A stretch of 32,768 nucleotides of DNA from Verrucomicrobiota bacterium (GCA_023410155.1 JAEYQF010000242.1:1-32768), one strand, 5' to 3'; positions 18,101 through 25,401 are shown, numbered from the stretch's first letter. A program made the numbers and translations. The notes: generated by a model from the sequence alone, not told the origin.

Positions 18101-18724
18101 GAACCGGCCCTGCCAGTCCGGCACGGTGTTGGGCGTGGTAGGGCGCACCCAGCCGATGACGGGGCGGTTGTCGACGATCAGGTTGAGCCGGACATGGTCA
18201 GCATCGATGTATTGCGTGGCATCGACGTAGGCCTCGAGGGAGACGATGCGGCTGTGCAGCGTAGTGAAATCGTTGATACGGCCGTTCGCGACGAGCGGTT
18301 CGATGGGCGTGAAATCCTCGAGCACCGTGACGCGGGCGCGCGAGGCTTCGAGGCCCTTGGCCGGGACGATGGTGCCTTCGATGCGGACCCGCTGGCCGCC
18401 CTTCATCATGGGCGGGACGGTGCCGAGTTGGACGTAAGTGCCGACGTTATCCTGCTCGATCCAGAGGAGTTTCCACAGCGGATCGAAGTAGGAGACACGT
18501 CCCTCGAGCCGCAGCGGATGCTCGAGGGACTTCTCCGCCGTGGGCATGGCCCAGATCCACGCCGGATCGGTGATCACCTGTTGCGATGCCGGCGGCACCT
18601 GCGCCAGCACCGCGCGCGGCAGCACGGCGAGCACGAGCAACGCGCTCACGACCGCAGCGGAAAGCGGCGAGTCTGGGAGCCGACGGATGAGCCATCGGCA
18701 AAACGACGGGACGGGAGCGGGCAC
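15146..18724 (-). CDS. Hybrid sensor histidine kinase with multi-module periplasmic OB-like sensor
   Basis: 1192 aa. The start is GTG (18722-18724); a signal peptide or signal anchor covers about 15-41. Residues about 70-735 are a long periplasmic part made of repeated beta-rich modules with OB-fold character (near 70-140, 155-235, 265-332, 367-435, 458-530, 563-635, 655-735), marked by recurrent (V/L)R(V/L)xGxV and xVEAVG strands. One membrane helix follows at about 745-768, then a coiled coil (772-798). The kinase core has the H-box GIAHDFNNLL (His810), N-box NHLVANAAQAM (Asn920), VADTGPGIPP, FDPYFSTK and GSGLGLATVYSIV. After a Pro/Ala linker, a receiver domain (1054-1176) has MDDEES, the phospho-acceptor Asp1109 in LILDLTIP, and VPKPYD. 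It resembles two-component kinases with an attached receiver. The ligand is unknown; no cognate output regulator is adjacent. Confidence 0.88.
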   Translation of the reverse strand: MPAPVPSFCRWLIRRLPDSPLSAAVVSALLVLAVLPRAVLAQVPPASQQVITDPAWIWAMPTAEKSLEHPLRLEGRVSYFDPLWKLLWIEQDNVGTYVQLGTVPPMMKGGQRVRIEGTIVPAKGLEASRARVTVLEDFTPIEPLVANGRINDFTTLHSRIVSLEAYVDATQYIDADHVRLNLIVDNRPVIGWVRPTTPNTVPDWQGRFIRGVGLYSGKFDPTNTQTSIELWMSSESDAQILGTIADYHLFSKPVTNIHEIHQVPLGEFVRVRGRVQAHEVGTSMIIRDRSGEVLVRSIQQQRFPLGAKVEAVGRVTSVGAQWVLDAAFYRTPDDRDAGAPLGLSTTGQLTSIDQVRQLSAEQAATGRSVNVAGMVTWSLPEFDFFFLQDVSGGVRVDFDRSTIEPPQLNKFLQIEGVTRAVGLVPGIQLQRYVDLGAMSPPTERPITFEQAITGREDGQFVQMRGFLQRTVSDGDWRWIHVTTPSGEFIGHIQSPVNFVANPGSLIRVRGVCETSADEHGRIQGVTLRVPFLHDIVLEEEAPEDVFDLPIRTIKWVNQFNAGQELLRVRVSGTVLHAHPGRLLYLEEAGAGLLLLGPDIPEVKPGDSVEAVGILGRQGVRTILRESRVRKLGPGSPPAAIAVGDASGVAMGLDSRLVTLRATLLDRSARPGHARLTVQAGNTLFDATLDSSGTLPDLAPGAVLELTGIYKVVFDDTRQSRGFELQLRSPGDVRVIQRARLVTLQRALVVCAILAGVMLLAVAWITALRRRVHEQTQQIRLQLERQARLEAEVQRAARLESLGTLAGGIAHDFNNLLTVVLGNVTLAMVDERASAAAGEYLTEIERGAHRARELTQQLLTFAKGGNPLRSATALPPVVQAAVSAAVRDEKIRPEFDFPAEVWPALVDQAQLTLAINHLVANAAQAMGGTGVVTVSLRNEEHEADGKPGLSAGRYVKLTVADTGPGIPPEVLPRIFDPYFSTKKQGSGLGLATVYSIVRKHGGAIEAESEPGRGAAFHLWLPSAERDAPAPIPAPAGSGAPAITPPKAGTAAATKPRVLLMDDEESIRRVVEIVLTRMGVDPIVVADGAAALQEYERARESGRPIQLLILDLTIPTGMGGRQVMEILRSRGATVPAIVSSGYSHDPVLANHEQFGFQAVVPKPYDVRQLADMIKRFLDHDAPLPGKPAADPNRT

Positions 18725-18923
18725 GGAAAGACGAGGGGCCTACTTTGTCCGACAGGGGTATTGAGGCCGACGCACGAGTGTAAGCCGGGGCGAATGACGT
18801 TCTTCAAGCGACGAGTGCCTCACATTAGTTTATTTCGGCAGCGTAATCCCGGACATTAGGGAAAACCGCTGCATAAACGCTAAATGAAACGCTCCGCAGC
18901 CTGAGCCTCCCGGGTTTATTGCG
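18725..18923. other. Divergent intergenic region between the kinase and AmpG-like genes
   Basis: 199 bases separate two divergent starts, so both promoters should be here. The stretch 18820-18890 is AT-richer than its surroundings and contains a direct repeat ACATTAG at 18822 and 18853, 31 bp apart (about three helical turns). No family-specific operator is recognised. Confidence 0.35.
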
Positions 18924-20234
18924 ATGGAGCCCGCTGCGAAAACGCACAAGCTGGCTGCGCCCATGCAACCTCCCCTCGATCGTCCTTCGCAGCCGTGGCG
19001 CTGGGTGCCATCGCTCTATTTCGCGCAGGGCCTCCCCTACGTCGCTGTGATGACGCTCTCGGTGGTGATGTATAAAAACCTGGGCATCTCGAACACCGAT
19101 ATCGCGCTCTACACCAGCTGGCTTTACCTGCCATGGGTGATCAAACCGCTTTGGTCGCCGATCGTCGAAAGATTCGGCACCCGGCGCGGGTGGACGGTGG
19201 GGTTGCAATTCGTGTCCGGAGCCGCGCTGGCGATGGTGGCGCTGTTGCTGCCGGGGCCGCTGCAATGGCGCGGGACGCTGGCGATCTTCTGGCTGTTGGC
19301 GTTCAGCTCGGCGACACATGACATCGCTGCGGATGGATTTTATCTCCACGCGCTGAAGTCCCATCAGCAGGCGGCCTTCGTGGGTGTGCGCAGCACGGCC
19401 TATCGGCTGGCGATGATCGCCGGACAAGGTGGGCTCGTGTGGCTGGCGGGCTATTTCATCGAGCGGCAGGGCGATGCAGGGAGCGGGTGGAGCTGGGTGT
19501 TCGCGATACTGGCGGCGCTTTTTGTGGCCGTGGCGGCGTGGCACGCCTGGGTCCTGCCGCGGCCGGCGAGCGATCGCGCGGCGTCGCAGACCGAAGGCGC
19601 CGGTTACGGGCGCGTGTTGGCATCGTTCTTCCGACGCCGCGATCTGCTGCGGGTGCTCGGGTTTCTCCTGCTCTACCGTTTCGCTGAGTCGCAGTTGTTG
19701 AAACTCGTGCCGCCGTTCCTTCTCGATGCGCGCGAGGCGGGTGGGCTCGGGCTGACGACGCAGGATGTTGGATTCGTTTACGGCACGGTGGGTGTGATCG
19801 CGCTGTCGGTCGGCGGCATCTTGGGCGGACTCGCGATCGCGCGCTGGGGCCTCAAGCGCCTGCTCTGGCCGATGGTGATTGCGATGTGCGTGCCTAATCT
19901 CGTGTTCGTCGCGCTCGCGGTTACGCAGCCCTCGAGCGTGCCGTTGATCGCGGGCGCGTTCGCGGTGGAGCAATTTGGCTACGGATTCGGGTTCTGCGCC
20001 TATCTGCTCGCCATGATGCTCTTCGCGGGTGGCGAGCATCGCACGGCCCACTACGCGCTCTGCACCGGCTTCATGGCGCTGGGCATGATGCTGCCCGGCA
20101 TGCCGGCGGGTTGGCTGCAGGAAAAGCTCGGCTATGTGAACTTCTTCGCGTGGGTCTGCCTCGCAACGGTGCCGGCGTTTGTCGCCACCGCGTTCCTGAA
20201 AGTGGATCCGCAGTTCGGGCGAAAAACGAATTGA
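18924..20234 (+). CDS. ampG: AmpG-like muropeptide permease (MFS)
   Basis: 436 aa with about 12 membrane segments. The N-terminal region WRWVPSLYFAQGLPYVAVMTLSV, followed by YTSWLYLPWVIKPLWSPIVE and SATHDIAADGFYL, is characteristic of the AmpG/PAT branch of the major facilitator superfamily, which imports GlcNAc-anhydroMurNAc peptides for cell-wall recycling. The start is taken at ATG 18924; an ATG at 18963 would also keep every helix and cannot be excluded. It converges, with only 18 nt between the stops, on a lipoprotein amidase that acts on the same class of substrates, which supports the assignment. Exact substrate specificity is inferred from the family. Confidence 0.75.
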   Translation: MEPAAKTHKLAAPMQPPLDRPSQPWRWVPSLYFAQGLPYVAVMTLSVVMYKNLGISNTDIALYTSWLYLPWVIKPLWSPIVERFGTRRGWTVGLQFVSGAALAMVALLLPGPLQWRGTLAIFWLLAFSSATHDIAADGFYLHALKSHQQAAFVGVRSTAYRLAMIAGQGGLVWLAGYFIERQGDAGSGWSWVFAILAALFVAVAAWHAWVLPRPASDRAASQTEGAGYGRVLASFFRRRDLLRVLGFLLLYRFAESQLLKLVPPFLLDAREAGGLGLTTQDVGFVYGTVGVIALSVGGILGGLAIARWGLKRLLWPMVIAMCVPNLVFVALAVTQPSSVPLIAGAFAVEQFGYGFGFCAYLLAMMLFAGGEHRTAHYALCTGFMALGMMLPGMPAGWLQEKLGYVNFFAWVCLATVPAFVATAFLKVDPQFGRKTN

Positions 20235-20252
20235 GCGGATCGGGCCCGCAAC

Positions 20253-21260
20253 TCAGCGCAGCTGGGCGCGCACGTCGGTGATGAATCGCTCCCACTGAAA
20301 CGCGGGGCCCGGATCGACCTTGTTCTCCTGCAAATGGAAATGGCCCAGCACGCCCCGGTAGCGCGCGAGTTCGGCGTCGGGGAGTTTGCGCATCAGCACG
20401 CGACCGGAGCGATCGCGCGGGATCTCCGCCCGTAGTTTGGGAAACGTGCGACACAGCGCCGCGGTGAGTTTCGTGAGCGCGGCGTATTGCTCGGGCGTGA
20501 GATCATATTGGAGCAAGCTCTGCTGATGAACGCTTCCGGCAATCGGACCGGGTCGCGCGGGACGACCGCGAAAATTGGGCGTCAACACGCCGGGATTCGC
20601 GATGCGCGCGGGAATCGTGAGGTGCGTGCGGCCATCGGGGGTGCGACGATACCACTGATCGAGCGGCTGCGCGGCACCCGGCGGAAACGCGCCGATGTTG
20701 GCGATCTCGATCCCGATCGAGCGATCGTTGGAGGTCGTCGCGTGCGCGGCTCGCTCCTTGAGGTCGATCGTCTGATAGATCGTGCCGTCGATATCCAAAA
20801 GGAAGTGCACGCTGAGCTGGCGCTTCTGTAGCACGTCGAAACAGATGCGACTCAAGCCGCACGCATCGTAGTGCAGCACGAATTGATCGACGACCTTGGC
20901 GAGTGAAGCCCGCGTCCAGCCGCGGCGCGCGATGCGTTGCTGCTCGGCCACGGGCAGCGAGTTGCGTCGCTGGGAGAACGGTCCGCGCCCCGCGTAGGCG
21001 TTGTAGCCGCGCGGTTCGAGCCAGGTGACCACGCGCGTGCCCGCAGGGATGCGCTCGCCGGCGACGATGATCTCCTGTCCGGGCGCCGGCCGCGATGGCT
21101 GCGCGCGCGGCGCTTTCGGTGTATCCGGAACAGAACTACAGCCGGCGAGCACGAGCACGCTGGCGGCGAACCCGACAACGACCAGCGGATGCGCCGGCCG
21201 CCTATTTTTCCACGGGCGGGAAACCCGCTGCGCCCAACGCCCTAAGAAGGGCGCGAACAT
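20253..21260 (-). CDS. N-acetylmuramoyl-L-alanine amidase, AmiD-like lipoprotein
   Basis: 335 aa from the ATG at 21258-21260. The open frame continues upstream but is covered by the threonine ammonia-lyase gene. Residues 26-41 are a lipoprotein signal (PLVVVGFAASVLVLAGC) with Cys41; Ser at +2 favours outer-membrane retention. The Amidase_2 (PGRP/AmpD) domain covers about 120-330: FVLHYDACG (His130, Zn ligand), VHFLLDIDGTIYQTID, AHATTSNDRSIGIEIAN and, near the end, GHFHLQENKVDPGPAF supplying the second Zn His (307 or 309), Lys and Asp316 as in AmpD. It cleaves the MurNAc-L-Ala bond in peptidoglycan fragments. It overlaps the end of the upstream ilvA-like gene by about 59 nt if this start is right; a shorter start at a non-ATG codon is possible. 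Confidence 0.8.
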   Translation of the reverse strand: MFAPFLGRWAQRVSRPWKNRRPAHPLVVVGFAASVLVLAGCSSVPDTPKAPRAQPSRPAPGQEIIVAGERIPAGTRVVTWLEPRGYNAYAGRGPFSQRRNSLPVAEQQRIARRGWTRASLAKVVDQFVLHYDACGLSRICFDVLQKRQLSVHFLLDIDGTIYQTIDLKERAAHATTSNDRSIGIEIANIGAFPPGAAQPLDQWYRRTPDGRTHLTIPARIANPGVLTPNFRGRPARPGPIAGSVHQQSLLQYDLTPEQYAALTKLTAALCRTFPKLRAEIPRDRSGRVLMRKLPDAELARYRGVLGHFHLQENKVDPGPAFQWERFITDVRAQLR

Positions 21261-22413
21261 GGCGTGGATCGCGTGTTTCCACGGTGCACACGGCATGCAC
21301 GGCGCTGACGTCGGGGCCGCTGAAGGCACGATCATGCGCGATATCCTTGATACTGGCACCGGCTTGCGCAATCACTCTGCTCAGCTCCGCGAGTCCGCCC
21401 GGCCGGTCGCTGATGCGCACGGTGAATCGTGCGAGCCGTCCGTCGTGCACGAGACCTTTTTCGATCACGCGCCCGAGGATCGCAGGGTCAATGTTGCCCC
21501 CGCAGACGCAGAGCACGACCTTGCGTCCGCGCAGGTGCGGCACGGCTCCGGCCATCAACGCCGCCAGGGGCGCTGCAGCAGCGCCCTCGACCACGGTTTT
21601 CTCGAGCTCCAGCAGGCGCACGATCGCGAGCGCGATCCATTCTTCGGATACGCGCACGACTTTGTCCACGCAGCCACGTGCGAGCGCGAAGGCGTTGTCG
21701 CCGACGCGCCGCACCGCGAGGCCGTCCGCCAGCGTCGGCGCGCGCGGGATTGTGACGGGTTGGCGCGCCTTCAACGCCGCCGTGAAACTCGCCGTCGCTT
21801 CGCTCTCGACGCCGATGATCTGCACGTCGGGTCGCACACTCTTCACCGCGGTGCCGATGCCCGCGATGAGACCCGCTCCGCCGATCGGGCAGAGAATCGC
21901 TTCCACATCGGGCACCTGATCGAGGATTTCCAAACCCATCGTTCCCTGCCCCGCGATGATCGCCGGGTCATCGAACCCGTGCACGTAAGTCAGCCCCTCC
22001 TCCGCCGCCAGCCGATCGGCCTCGGCTCGGGCCGCGGCAAAATCCTCGCCCCGCACCACGACGCGGGCGCCGAGTCGCTCGCAGGTGGCGATCTTGATGA
22101 GCGGCGCGTTCCCGGGCATGACGACCGTCACGCGAATCCCGAGCAACTGCCCGTGATACGCGAGGCCGAGCGCGTGGTTGCCGGCGCTCGCGGCGATGAC
22201 GCCGCGTTTTCGCGCGGAGGGCGGCAGCAGCAGCAGCGCGTTGCGCGCGCCGCGCTCCTTGAACGATCCGGTGCGCTGGAGGTTGTCGAGTTTGCACGCG
22301 ATCCGGGAGCCGGTGATTTCCGAGAGCGGAATCGAGTCCGGGCAGGGAGACTTGAGCAGGCCGCTGGCGATGCGGCGCCGCGCCGCGCGAATGTCGGGCA
22401 GGGTCACGGGCAT
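21202..22413 (-). CDS. ilvA: Threonine ammonia-lyase with C-terminal ACT domain
   Basis: 403 aa, the length of the IlvA/TdcB form with one short ACT domain. PLP-binding Lys52 sits in GSFKERGA; the phosphate-loop and substrate motifs SAGNHALG and PIGGAGLIAG follow, and ESEATASF lies in the small-domain region. The C-terminal 80 residues (RFTVRISDRPGGLAELSRVI...GASIKDI) form an ACT regulatory domain. It deaminates threonine (and often serine) to 2-oxobutyrate in the cytosol for isoleucine synthesis or catabolism. The single-ACT form is called catabolic or biosynthetic depending on the species. The start ATG is at 22411-22413, divergent from the RelE-like gene; the 3' end overlaps the amidase reading frame. 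Confidence 0.88.
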   Translation of the reverse strand: MPVTLPDIRAARRRIASGLLKSPCPDSIPLSEITGSRIACKLDNLQRTGSFKERGARNALLLLPPSARKRGVIAASAGNHALGLAYHGQLLGIRVTVVMPGNAPLIKIATCERLGARVVVRGEDFAAARAEADRLAAEEGLTYVHGFDDPAIIAGQGTMGLEILDQVPDVEAILCPIGGAGLIAGIGTAVKSVRPDVQIIGVESEATASFTAALKARQPVTIPRAPTLADGLAVRRVGDNAFALARGCVDKVVRVSEEWIALAIVRLLELEKTVVEGAAAAPLAALMAGAVPHLRGRKVVLCVCGGNIDPAILGRVIEKGLVHDGRLARFTVRISDRPGGLAELSRVIAQAGASIKDIAHDRAFSGPDVSAVHAVCTVETRDPRHVRALLRALGAAGFPPVEK

Positions 22414-22611
22414 GGCGCCAACATGATCGGACTCACGCGAACGACAACCGCGCCCCCACCTACGCTCTGCCCGCGCAGCCGCAAATTACGTTGCCGAAGA
22501 GTCGGGGCTGAGTTGCATTCCCGATCTCTCATCGAACGCGCGGGCTGGCGGTGTTAAGCCGTAGCGTCGCCTCTCACGCCGTTCCCTGCCCTTCTGTGCC
22601 GGCGACCCGCC
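22414..22611. other. Divergent intergenic region between ilvA and the RelE-like gene
   Basis: 198 bases between divergent starts. It must hold the promoters of both transcripts, but no clear -35/-10 pair, operator or structured leader stands out. In particular there is no reading frame resembling an antitoxin before the RelE-fold gene. Confidence 0.4.
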
Positions 22612-22962
22612 ATGTATCAGCTCACGTTTTCCGAACAAAGCATCCACGAGCTCAACCGGCTCGATAAGTTCACACAGCTCGACGTGATCTCGCCGATCAG
22701 CACGTTGAAGCCGTCAGACTTGGCGCATCCGCGCGAGCCGCTGGGTCGCTTCCACCGCGGCGAGCGCGAATACTATCGTTTGCGCGCTGGCGACTATCGC
22801 TTCTATTTCGAAGTGCGGGGCGACACGCTCCACACGCACTACATCCTGCATAAGAACTCGCTCGAGGACTTCCTGCTGCGCAACAAGCTCCCCGTCTCCG
22901 AACAGCAACTCGTCGAGCAGCACTCCAAATTCTGGAAATACCTCGAAAGCCTCACGAAATGA
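22612..22962 (+). CDS. RelE/ParE-fold protein coupled to pssA
   Basis: 116 aa. The central EYYRLRAGDYRFYFEV followed by THYILHKNSLEDFLLR matches the core strands of RelE/ParE-type toxins (Y-R-x-R-x-G-D-Y-R pattern). It is longer than a usual toxin (85-100 aa), with an extra C-terminal helix (EQQLVEQHSKFWKYLESLTK). No antitoxin gene lies on either side. Instead its stop overlaps the pssA start as ATGA (22959-22962), implying translational coupling. Either it is an orphan toxin-like protein domesticated for another role, or its antitoxin is encoded elsewhere. Toxicity cannot be judged from the sequence. Confidence 0.65.
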   Translation: MYQLTFSEQSIHELNRLDKFTQLDVISPISTLKPSDLAHPREPLGRFHRGEREYYRLRAGDYRFYFEVRGDTLHTHYILHKNSLEDFLLRNKLPVSEQQLVEQHSKFWKYLESLTK

Positions 22963-23843
22963 GCCCCTCCGGAGATGACCTGAAGAAGCGCGAGGACCCT
23001 TACAACGTCACCCAAGCGAGCCGCATTTATTTTCTCCCCAACGCCATGACGGCGGGGAACCTCTTCTGCGGATTCATGGCGGTCGTGAACTGCATCCACG
23101 CGCGCCTTGCGGAGAGCGCGACCAACCTAGAATACTTGGGCGCCACTCCCGCCGACCATTATCGCTACGCCGTGTGGTTCATTCTCGGGGCCGCGGCTTT
23201 CGACGCGCTCGATGGACGGCTCGCGCGTATGGGCGGACGCGAATCGCTGTTCGGCGCCGAGTTCGATTCGCTGGCGGACGTCGTATCGTTCGGCTTCGCG
23301 CCGGCGCTGTTGATGTTCTTCTTCATCCTGTCGCCTTCGCAGGGTTTCCTGTGGTTTCGAAACATCGGCTGGTTTATCGGCTTCGTGTATCTGCTTTGCG
23401 CTGCGATCCGGCTCGCGCGCTTCAACGTCATCACGAATCCCCTGCTCCATCGCAGCGGCAAGGAATCGACCAAGGACTTCGTTGGCCTGCCCGTGCCGGC
23501 CGCCGCGGCGACTGTTGCTGCGCTGGTGCTCTTCCTCCTCAAGCTGATCGAAACCGACAAGACCCTGAAAACCGGCGCTCTCGCGCTACCGTTTCTCATG
23601 ATGCTGGTGGCTTTCCTGATGGTGAGCACGATCCGCTATCCCAGCGGCAAGAGCGTCGACCTGCAGACCACCACCCGGCTGCGCAACTTCATCGTGTTCT
23701 TTGTCACGTTGGGGTTGGTCTTCGTGTTCAAGGAAGTCGCTGTCCTCTGCATCTGCCTCGGCTACATCTTCTTCGGCCTCGGCCGCCACTTGCGGCGCTC
23801 CCGGTCAGCCCCGGTGCCTCAACGGACTCCGGACAACGTGTGA
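22959..23843 (+). CDS. pssA: CDP-diacylglycerol-serine O-phosphatidyltransferase
   Basis: 294 aa membrane protein. The CDP-alcohol phosphotransferase signature is complete: Asp82, Asp85-Gly86, Ala89-Arg90, Gly99, Asp103, Asp107 (D-x2-D-G-x2-A-R-x8-G-x3-D-x3-D). The N-terminal IYFLPNAMTAGNLFCGF is typical of the type II PssA subgroup. It makes phosphatidylserine from CDP-diacylglycerol and serine, the route to phosphatidylethanolamine, at the inner membrane. The start ATG overlaps the stop of the RelE-like gene by 4 nt. No phosphatidylserine decarboxylase gene is nearby. The next gene downstream, dnaN, is separated by 224 nt. Confidence 0.92.
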   Translation: MSPSGDDLKKREDPYNVTQASRIYFLPNAMTAGNLFCGFMAVVNCIHARLAESATNLEYLGATPADHYRYAVWFILGAAAFDALDGRLARMGGRESLFGAEFDSLADVVSFGFAPALLMFFFILSPSQGFLWFRNIGWFIGFVYLLCAAIRLARFNVITNPLLHRSGKESTKDFVGLPVPAAAATVAALVLFLLKLIETDKTLKTGALALPFLMMLVAFLMVSTIRYPSGKSVDLQTTTRLRNFIVFFVTLGLVFVFKEVAVLCICLGYIFFGLGRHLRRSRSAPVPQRTPDNV

Positions 23844-24067
23844 ACATTGTGCCGGCGACTTTTCAATAACCCGGCGCCTGTGAGTAACCGACCGGTTATT
23901 GGACCCCACGAGAAAAGTTACTCGCATGGTTTTTCGGCCGGTTTTCCGAGGGGCGGGGCAGAGTTACTGCAGTTGTTAGGGGCCTATAAGAATACGGCTT
24001 TAATTCTTCATTGAACACCTATCCTTTTAGCCTTTGTTAGCTTCTTCATCGCAGCGGCGCACCCCTC
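23844..24067 (+). promoter_or_regulatory. dnaN: dnaN upstream region with inverted repeats and candidate promoter
   Basis: The longest gap in the window (224 bases) and clearly AT-richer than the genes. It holds an inverted repeat CAATAACC (23864-23871) / GGTTATTG (23894-23901), nested with GAGTAAC (23882-23888) / GTTACTC (23917-23923), and a third GTTACT at 23963. The best promoter candidate is TTACTG (23964) with TATAAG (23985), spacing 15, leaving a leader of about 75 nt. I saw no TTATCCACA-type DnaA boxes, so an origin is not supported. Confidence 0.4.
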
Positions 24068-25192
24068 ATGAAATTCAAAATCAATCGCGACCACTTCGCT
24101 AACGGCCTGGCTCAGGTCCTTAACGTTGTCGGCTCGAAGGCGACGATGCCCATCCTCAGCAACGTCCTGATCGAGGCTGAGAAGGACCAGATCTCGCTCA
24201 CGACGACGAATCTCGACCTCGGCATCCGCTGCAAAATCAAAGCCGAGGTGAAGGAAACCGGCGCCGTGACGCTCCCCGTCAAACGCCTCGCCGGCATCGT
24301 CCGCGAATTGCCCAATGTCGACGTCTCCGTCGACGCCTCGCCGAATCACCAGGTCAAGGTGACGTCCGGTGGCTCCAATTTCCGCATCATGGGCATCGGC
24401 AAGGAAGAGTTTCCCCCGCTGCCCGAATTCGGCGACGAAAAGGCCTACACGCTCGAGCAGGGCGAGCTCACCTCGATGCTCAAGAGCGTCGCCTACGCGC
24501 AGTCGTCCGACGAGACGCGCTACATCCTCAACGGCGTCTATTTCAACTTCAAGGACGGCAAACTCTCGCTCGTCGCCACCGATGGCCGCCGCCTCGCGCT
24601 TATCTCAAAGGAGATGGACGTGCCCGCCGCCAGCGCCGGCGCGATCATCCTTCCCGCCAAGACCGTGGGCGAACTCCTCCGCCTCCTCGACAAGGGCGAG
24701 AAGGTGAAGATCAACTTCAACGAGCGCCGCGCCGCCTTCCAGATCGCGACCGACAAGGACACCAGCGGCCTCATCGACAGCGTTTACCTTTATTCGAAGG
24801 TCGTGGAGGGCAACTACCCGAACTACCAGCAGGTTGTCCCGAAAGAGACCCACCAACGCATCAAGCTCGAGCGTGAGCTTTTCCTCCAGTGCGTGCACCG
24901 CGCCGCGCTCGTCTGCTCCGAGAAGTCCAATTCGGTGAAGATCAAGCTCAGCAGCAACCTCCTCGAGATCACGGCGCAAAGCCCCGATTTCGGCGAGGCG
25001 CACGAGTCGATGGCGATCGGTTACAGCGGTCCCGACCTGCAAGTCGCGTTTAACCCGACCTTCCTCATGGACCCGCTCCGCGCGCTCACGAAGGACGAAG
25101 TGTTCTTCGAAGTGAAGGACGAGGTCAGCCCGGGTGTGTTCAAGACGCTGGAGAGCTTCCTCTGCGTCATCATGCCGGTGCGCCTGAGCTAA
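24068..25192 (+). CDS. dnaN: DNA polymerase III beta subunit (sliding clamp)
   Basis: 374 aa, the standard length for DnaN. It starts MKFKINRDHFANGLAQVLNVV with KATMPILSNVLIEA, which is diagnostic. Three repeated clamp domains follow (about 1-120, 128-245, 248-374), with SDETRYILNGVYF and LVATDGRRLAL in the second and the closing VIMPVRLS as the C-terminal MPMR(L)-type strand. It forms the dimeric ring that tethers DNA polymerase III and other clamp-binding proteins to DNA. It is not next to dnaA or recF here, unlike many genomes; the downstream gene is an unrecognised membrane protein. Its stop is followed after 4 nt by a 22-bp repeat array. Confidence 0.97.
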   Translation: MKFKINRDHFANGLAQVLNVVGSKATMPILSNVLIEAEKDQISLTTTNLDLGIRCKIKAEVKETGAVTLPVKRLAGIVRELPNVDVSVDASPNHQVKVTSGGSNFRIMGIGKEEFPPLPEFGDEKAYTLEQGELTSMLKSVAYAQSSDETRYILNGVYFNFKDGKLSLVATDGRRLALISKEMDVPAASAGAIILPAKTVGELLRLLDKGEKVKINFNERRAAFQIATDKDTSGLIDSVYLYSKVVEGNYPNYQQVVPKETHQRIKLERELFLQCVHRAALVCSEKSNSVKIKLSSNLLEITAQSPDFGEAHESMAIGYSGPDLQVAFNPTFLMDPLRALTKDEVFFEVKDEVSPGVFKTLESFLCVIMPVRLS

Positions 25193-25196
25193 GGCT

Positions 25197-25294
25197 CGGC
25201 TCGTTCCGCTCAAAGGCACGACGCGCGCCGCACCGTGGCGCGACCCGGTCCGGACCTTGTCCCGACTCGGTGCAGACCTCGTCCCGACTCATTT
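25197..25294 (+). repeat. 22-bp tandem repeat array C (4 units plus partial, 3' of dnaN)
   Basis: Units start at 25197, 25219, 25241, 25263 and a broken fifth at 25285, exactly 22 bp apart. The unit at 25241 begins CGACCCGGTCCG and contains the palindrome GGTCCGGACC; the next begins CGACTCGGTGCA. The array begins 4 nt after the dnaN stop, in dnaN sense orientation, and runs directly into another repeat-like element at 25298. Confidence 0.78.
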
Positions 25295-25297
25295 GTT

Positions 25298-25340
25298 TGT
25301 CATCCGGAGCGCGGTCTTTCCTGCCCGCTGAAGAATCTCC
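25298..25340 (+). repeat. TGTCATCC...GAAGAATCTCC dispersed-type element
   Basis: The stretch begins TGTCATCCGGAGCGCGG and ends GAAGAATCTCC, the general pattern of a non-coding element that, from memory, is scattered through many bacterial genomes and generates CHPERSE-like spurious peptides. It is immediately 3' of repeat array C and is followed by a loose inverted repeat (CCTGCC / GGCAGG). No search was done. Confidence 0.4.
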
Positions 25341-25401
25341 TTTCTCCCGGCAGGGCGGACCATAGCGTCATCGGCCGCGGTTTGTCCGCGTTCCGACTTC
25401 C

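Noticed and set aside
21261..21371. Longer N-terminus of the lipoprotein amidase
   Set aside because: It would lie fully inside ilvA and place 78 residues before the lipobox Cys, far too long for a lipoprotein signal.
22612..22962. Complete toxin-antitoxin module
   Set aside because: A RelE-like fold is visible but no antitoxin frame exists upstream (22414-22611) or downstream, where pssA overlaps directly.
23844..24067. Replication origin next to dnaN
   Set aside because: No DnaA-box-like TTATCCACA words and no dnaA or other origin-type genes nearby; only a promoter region is supported.
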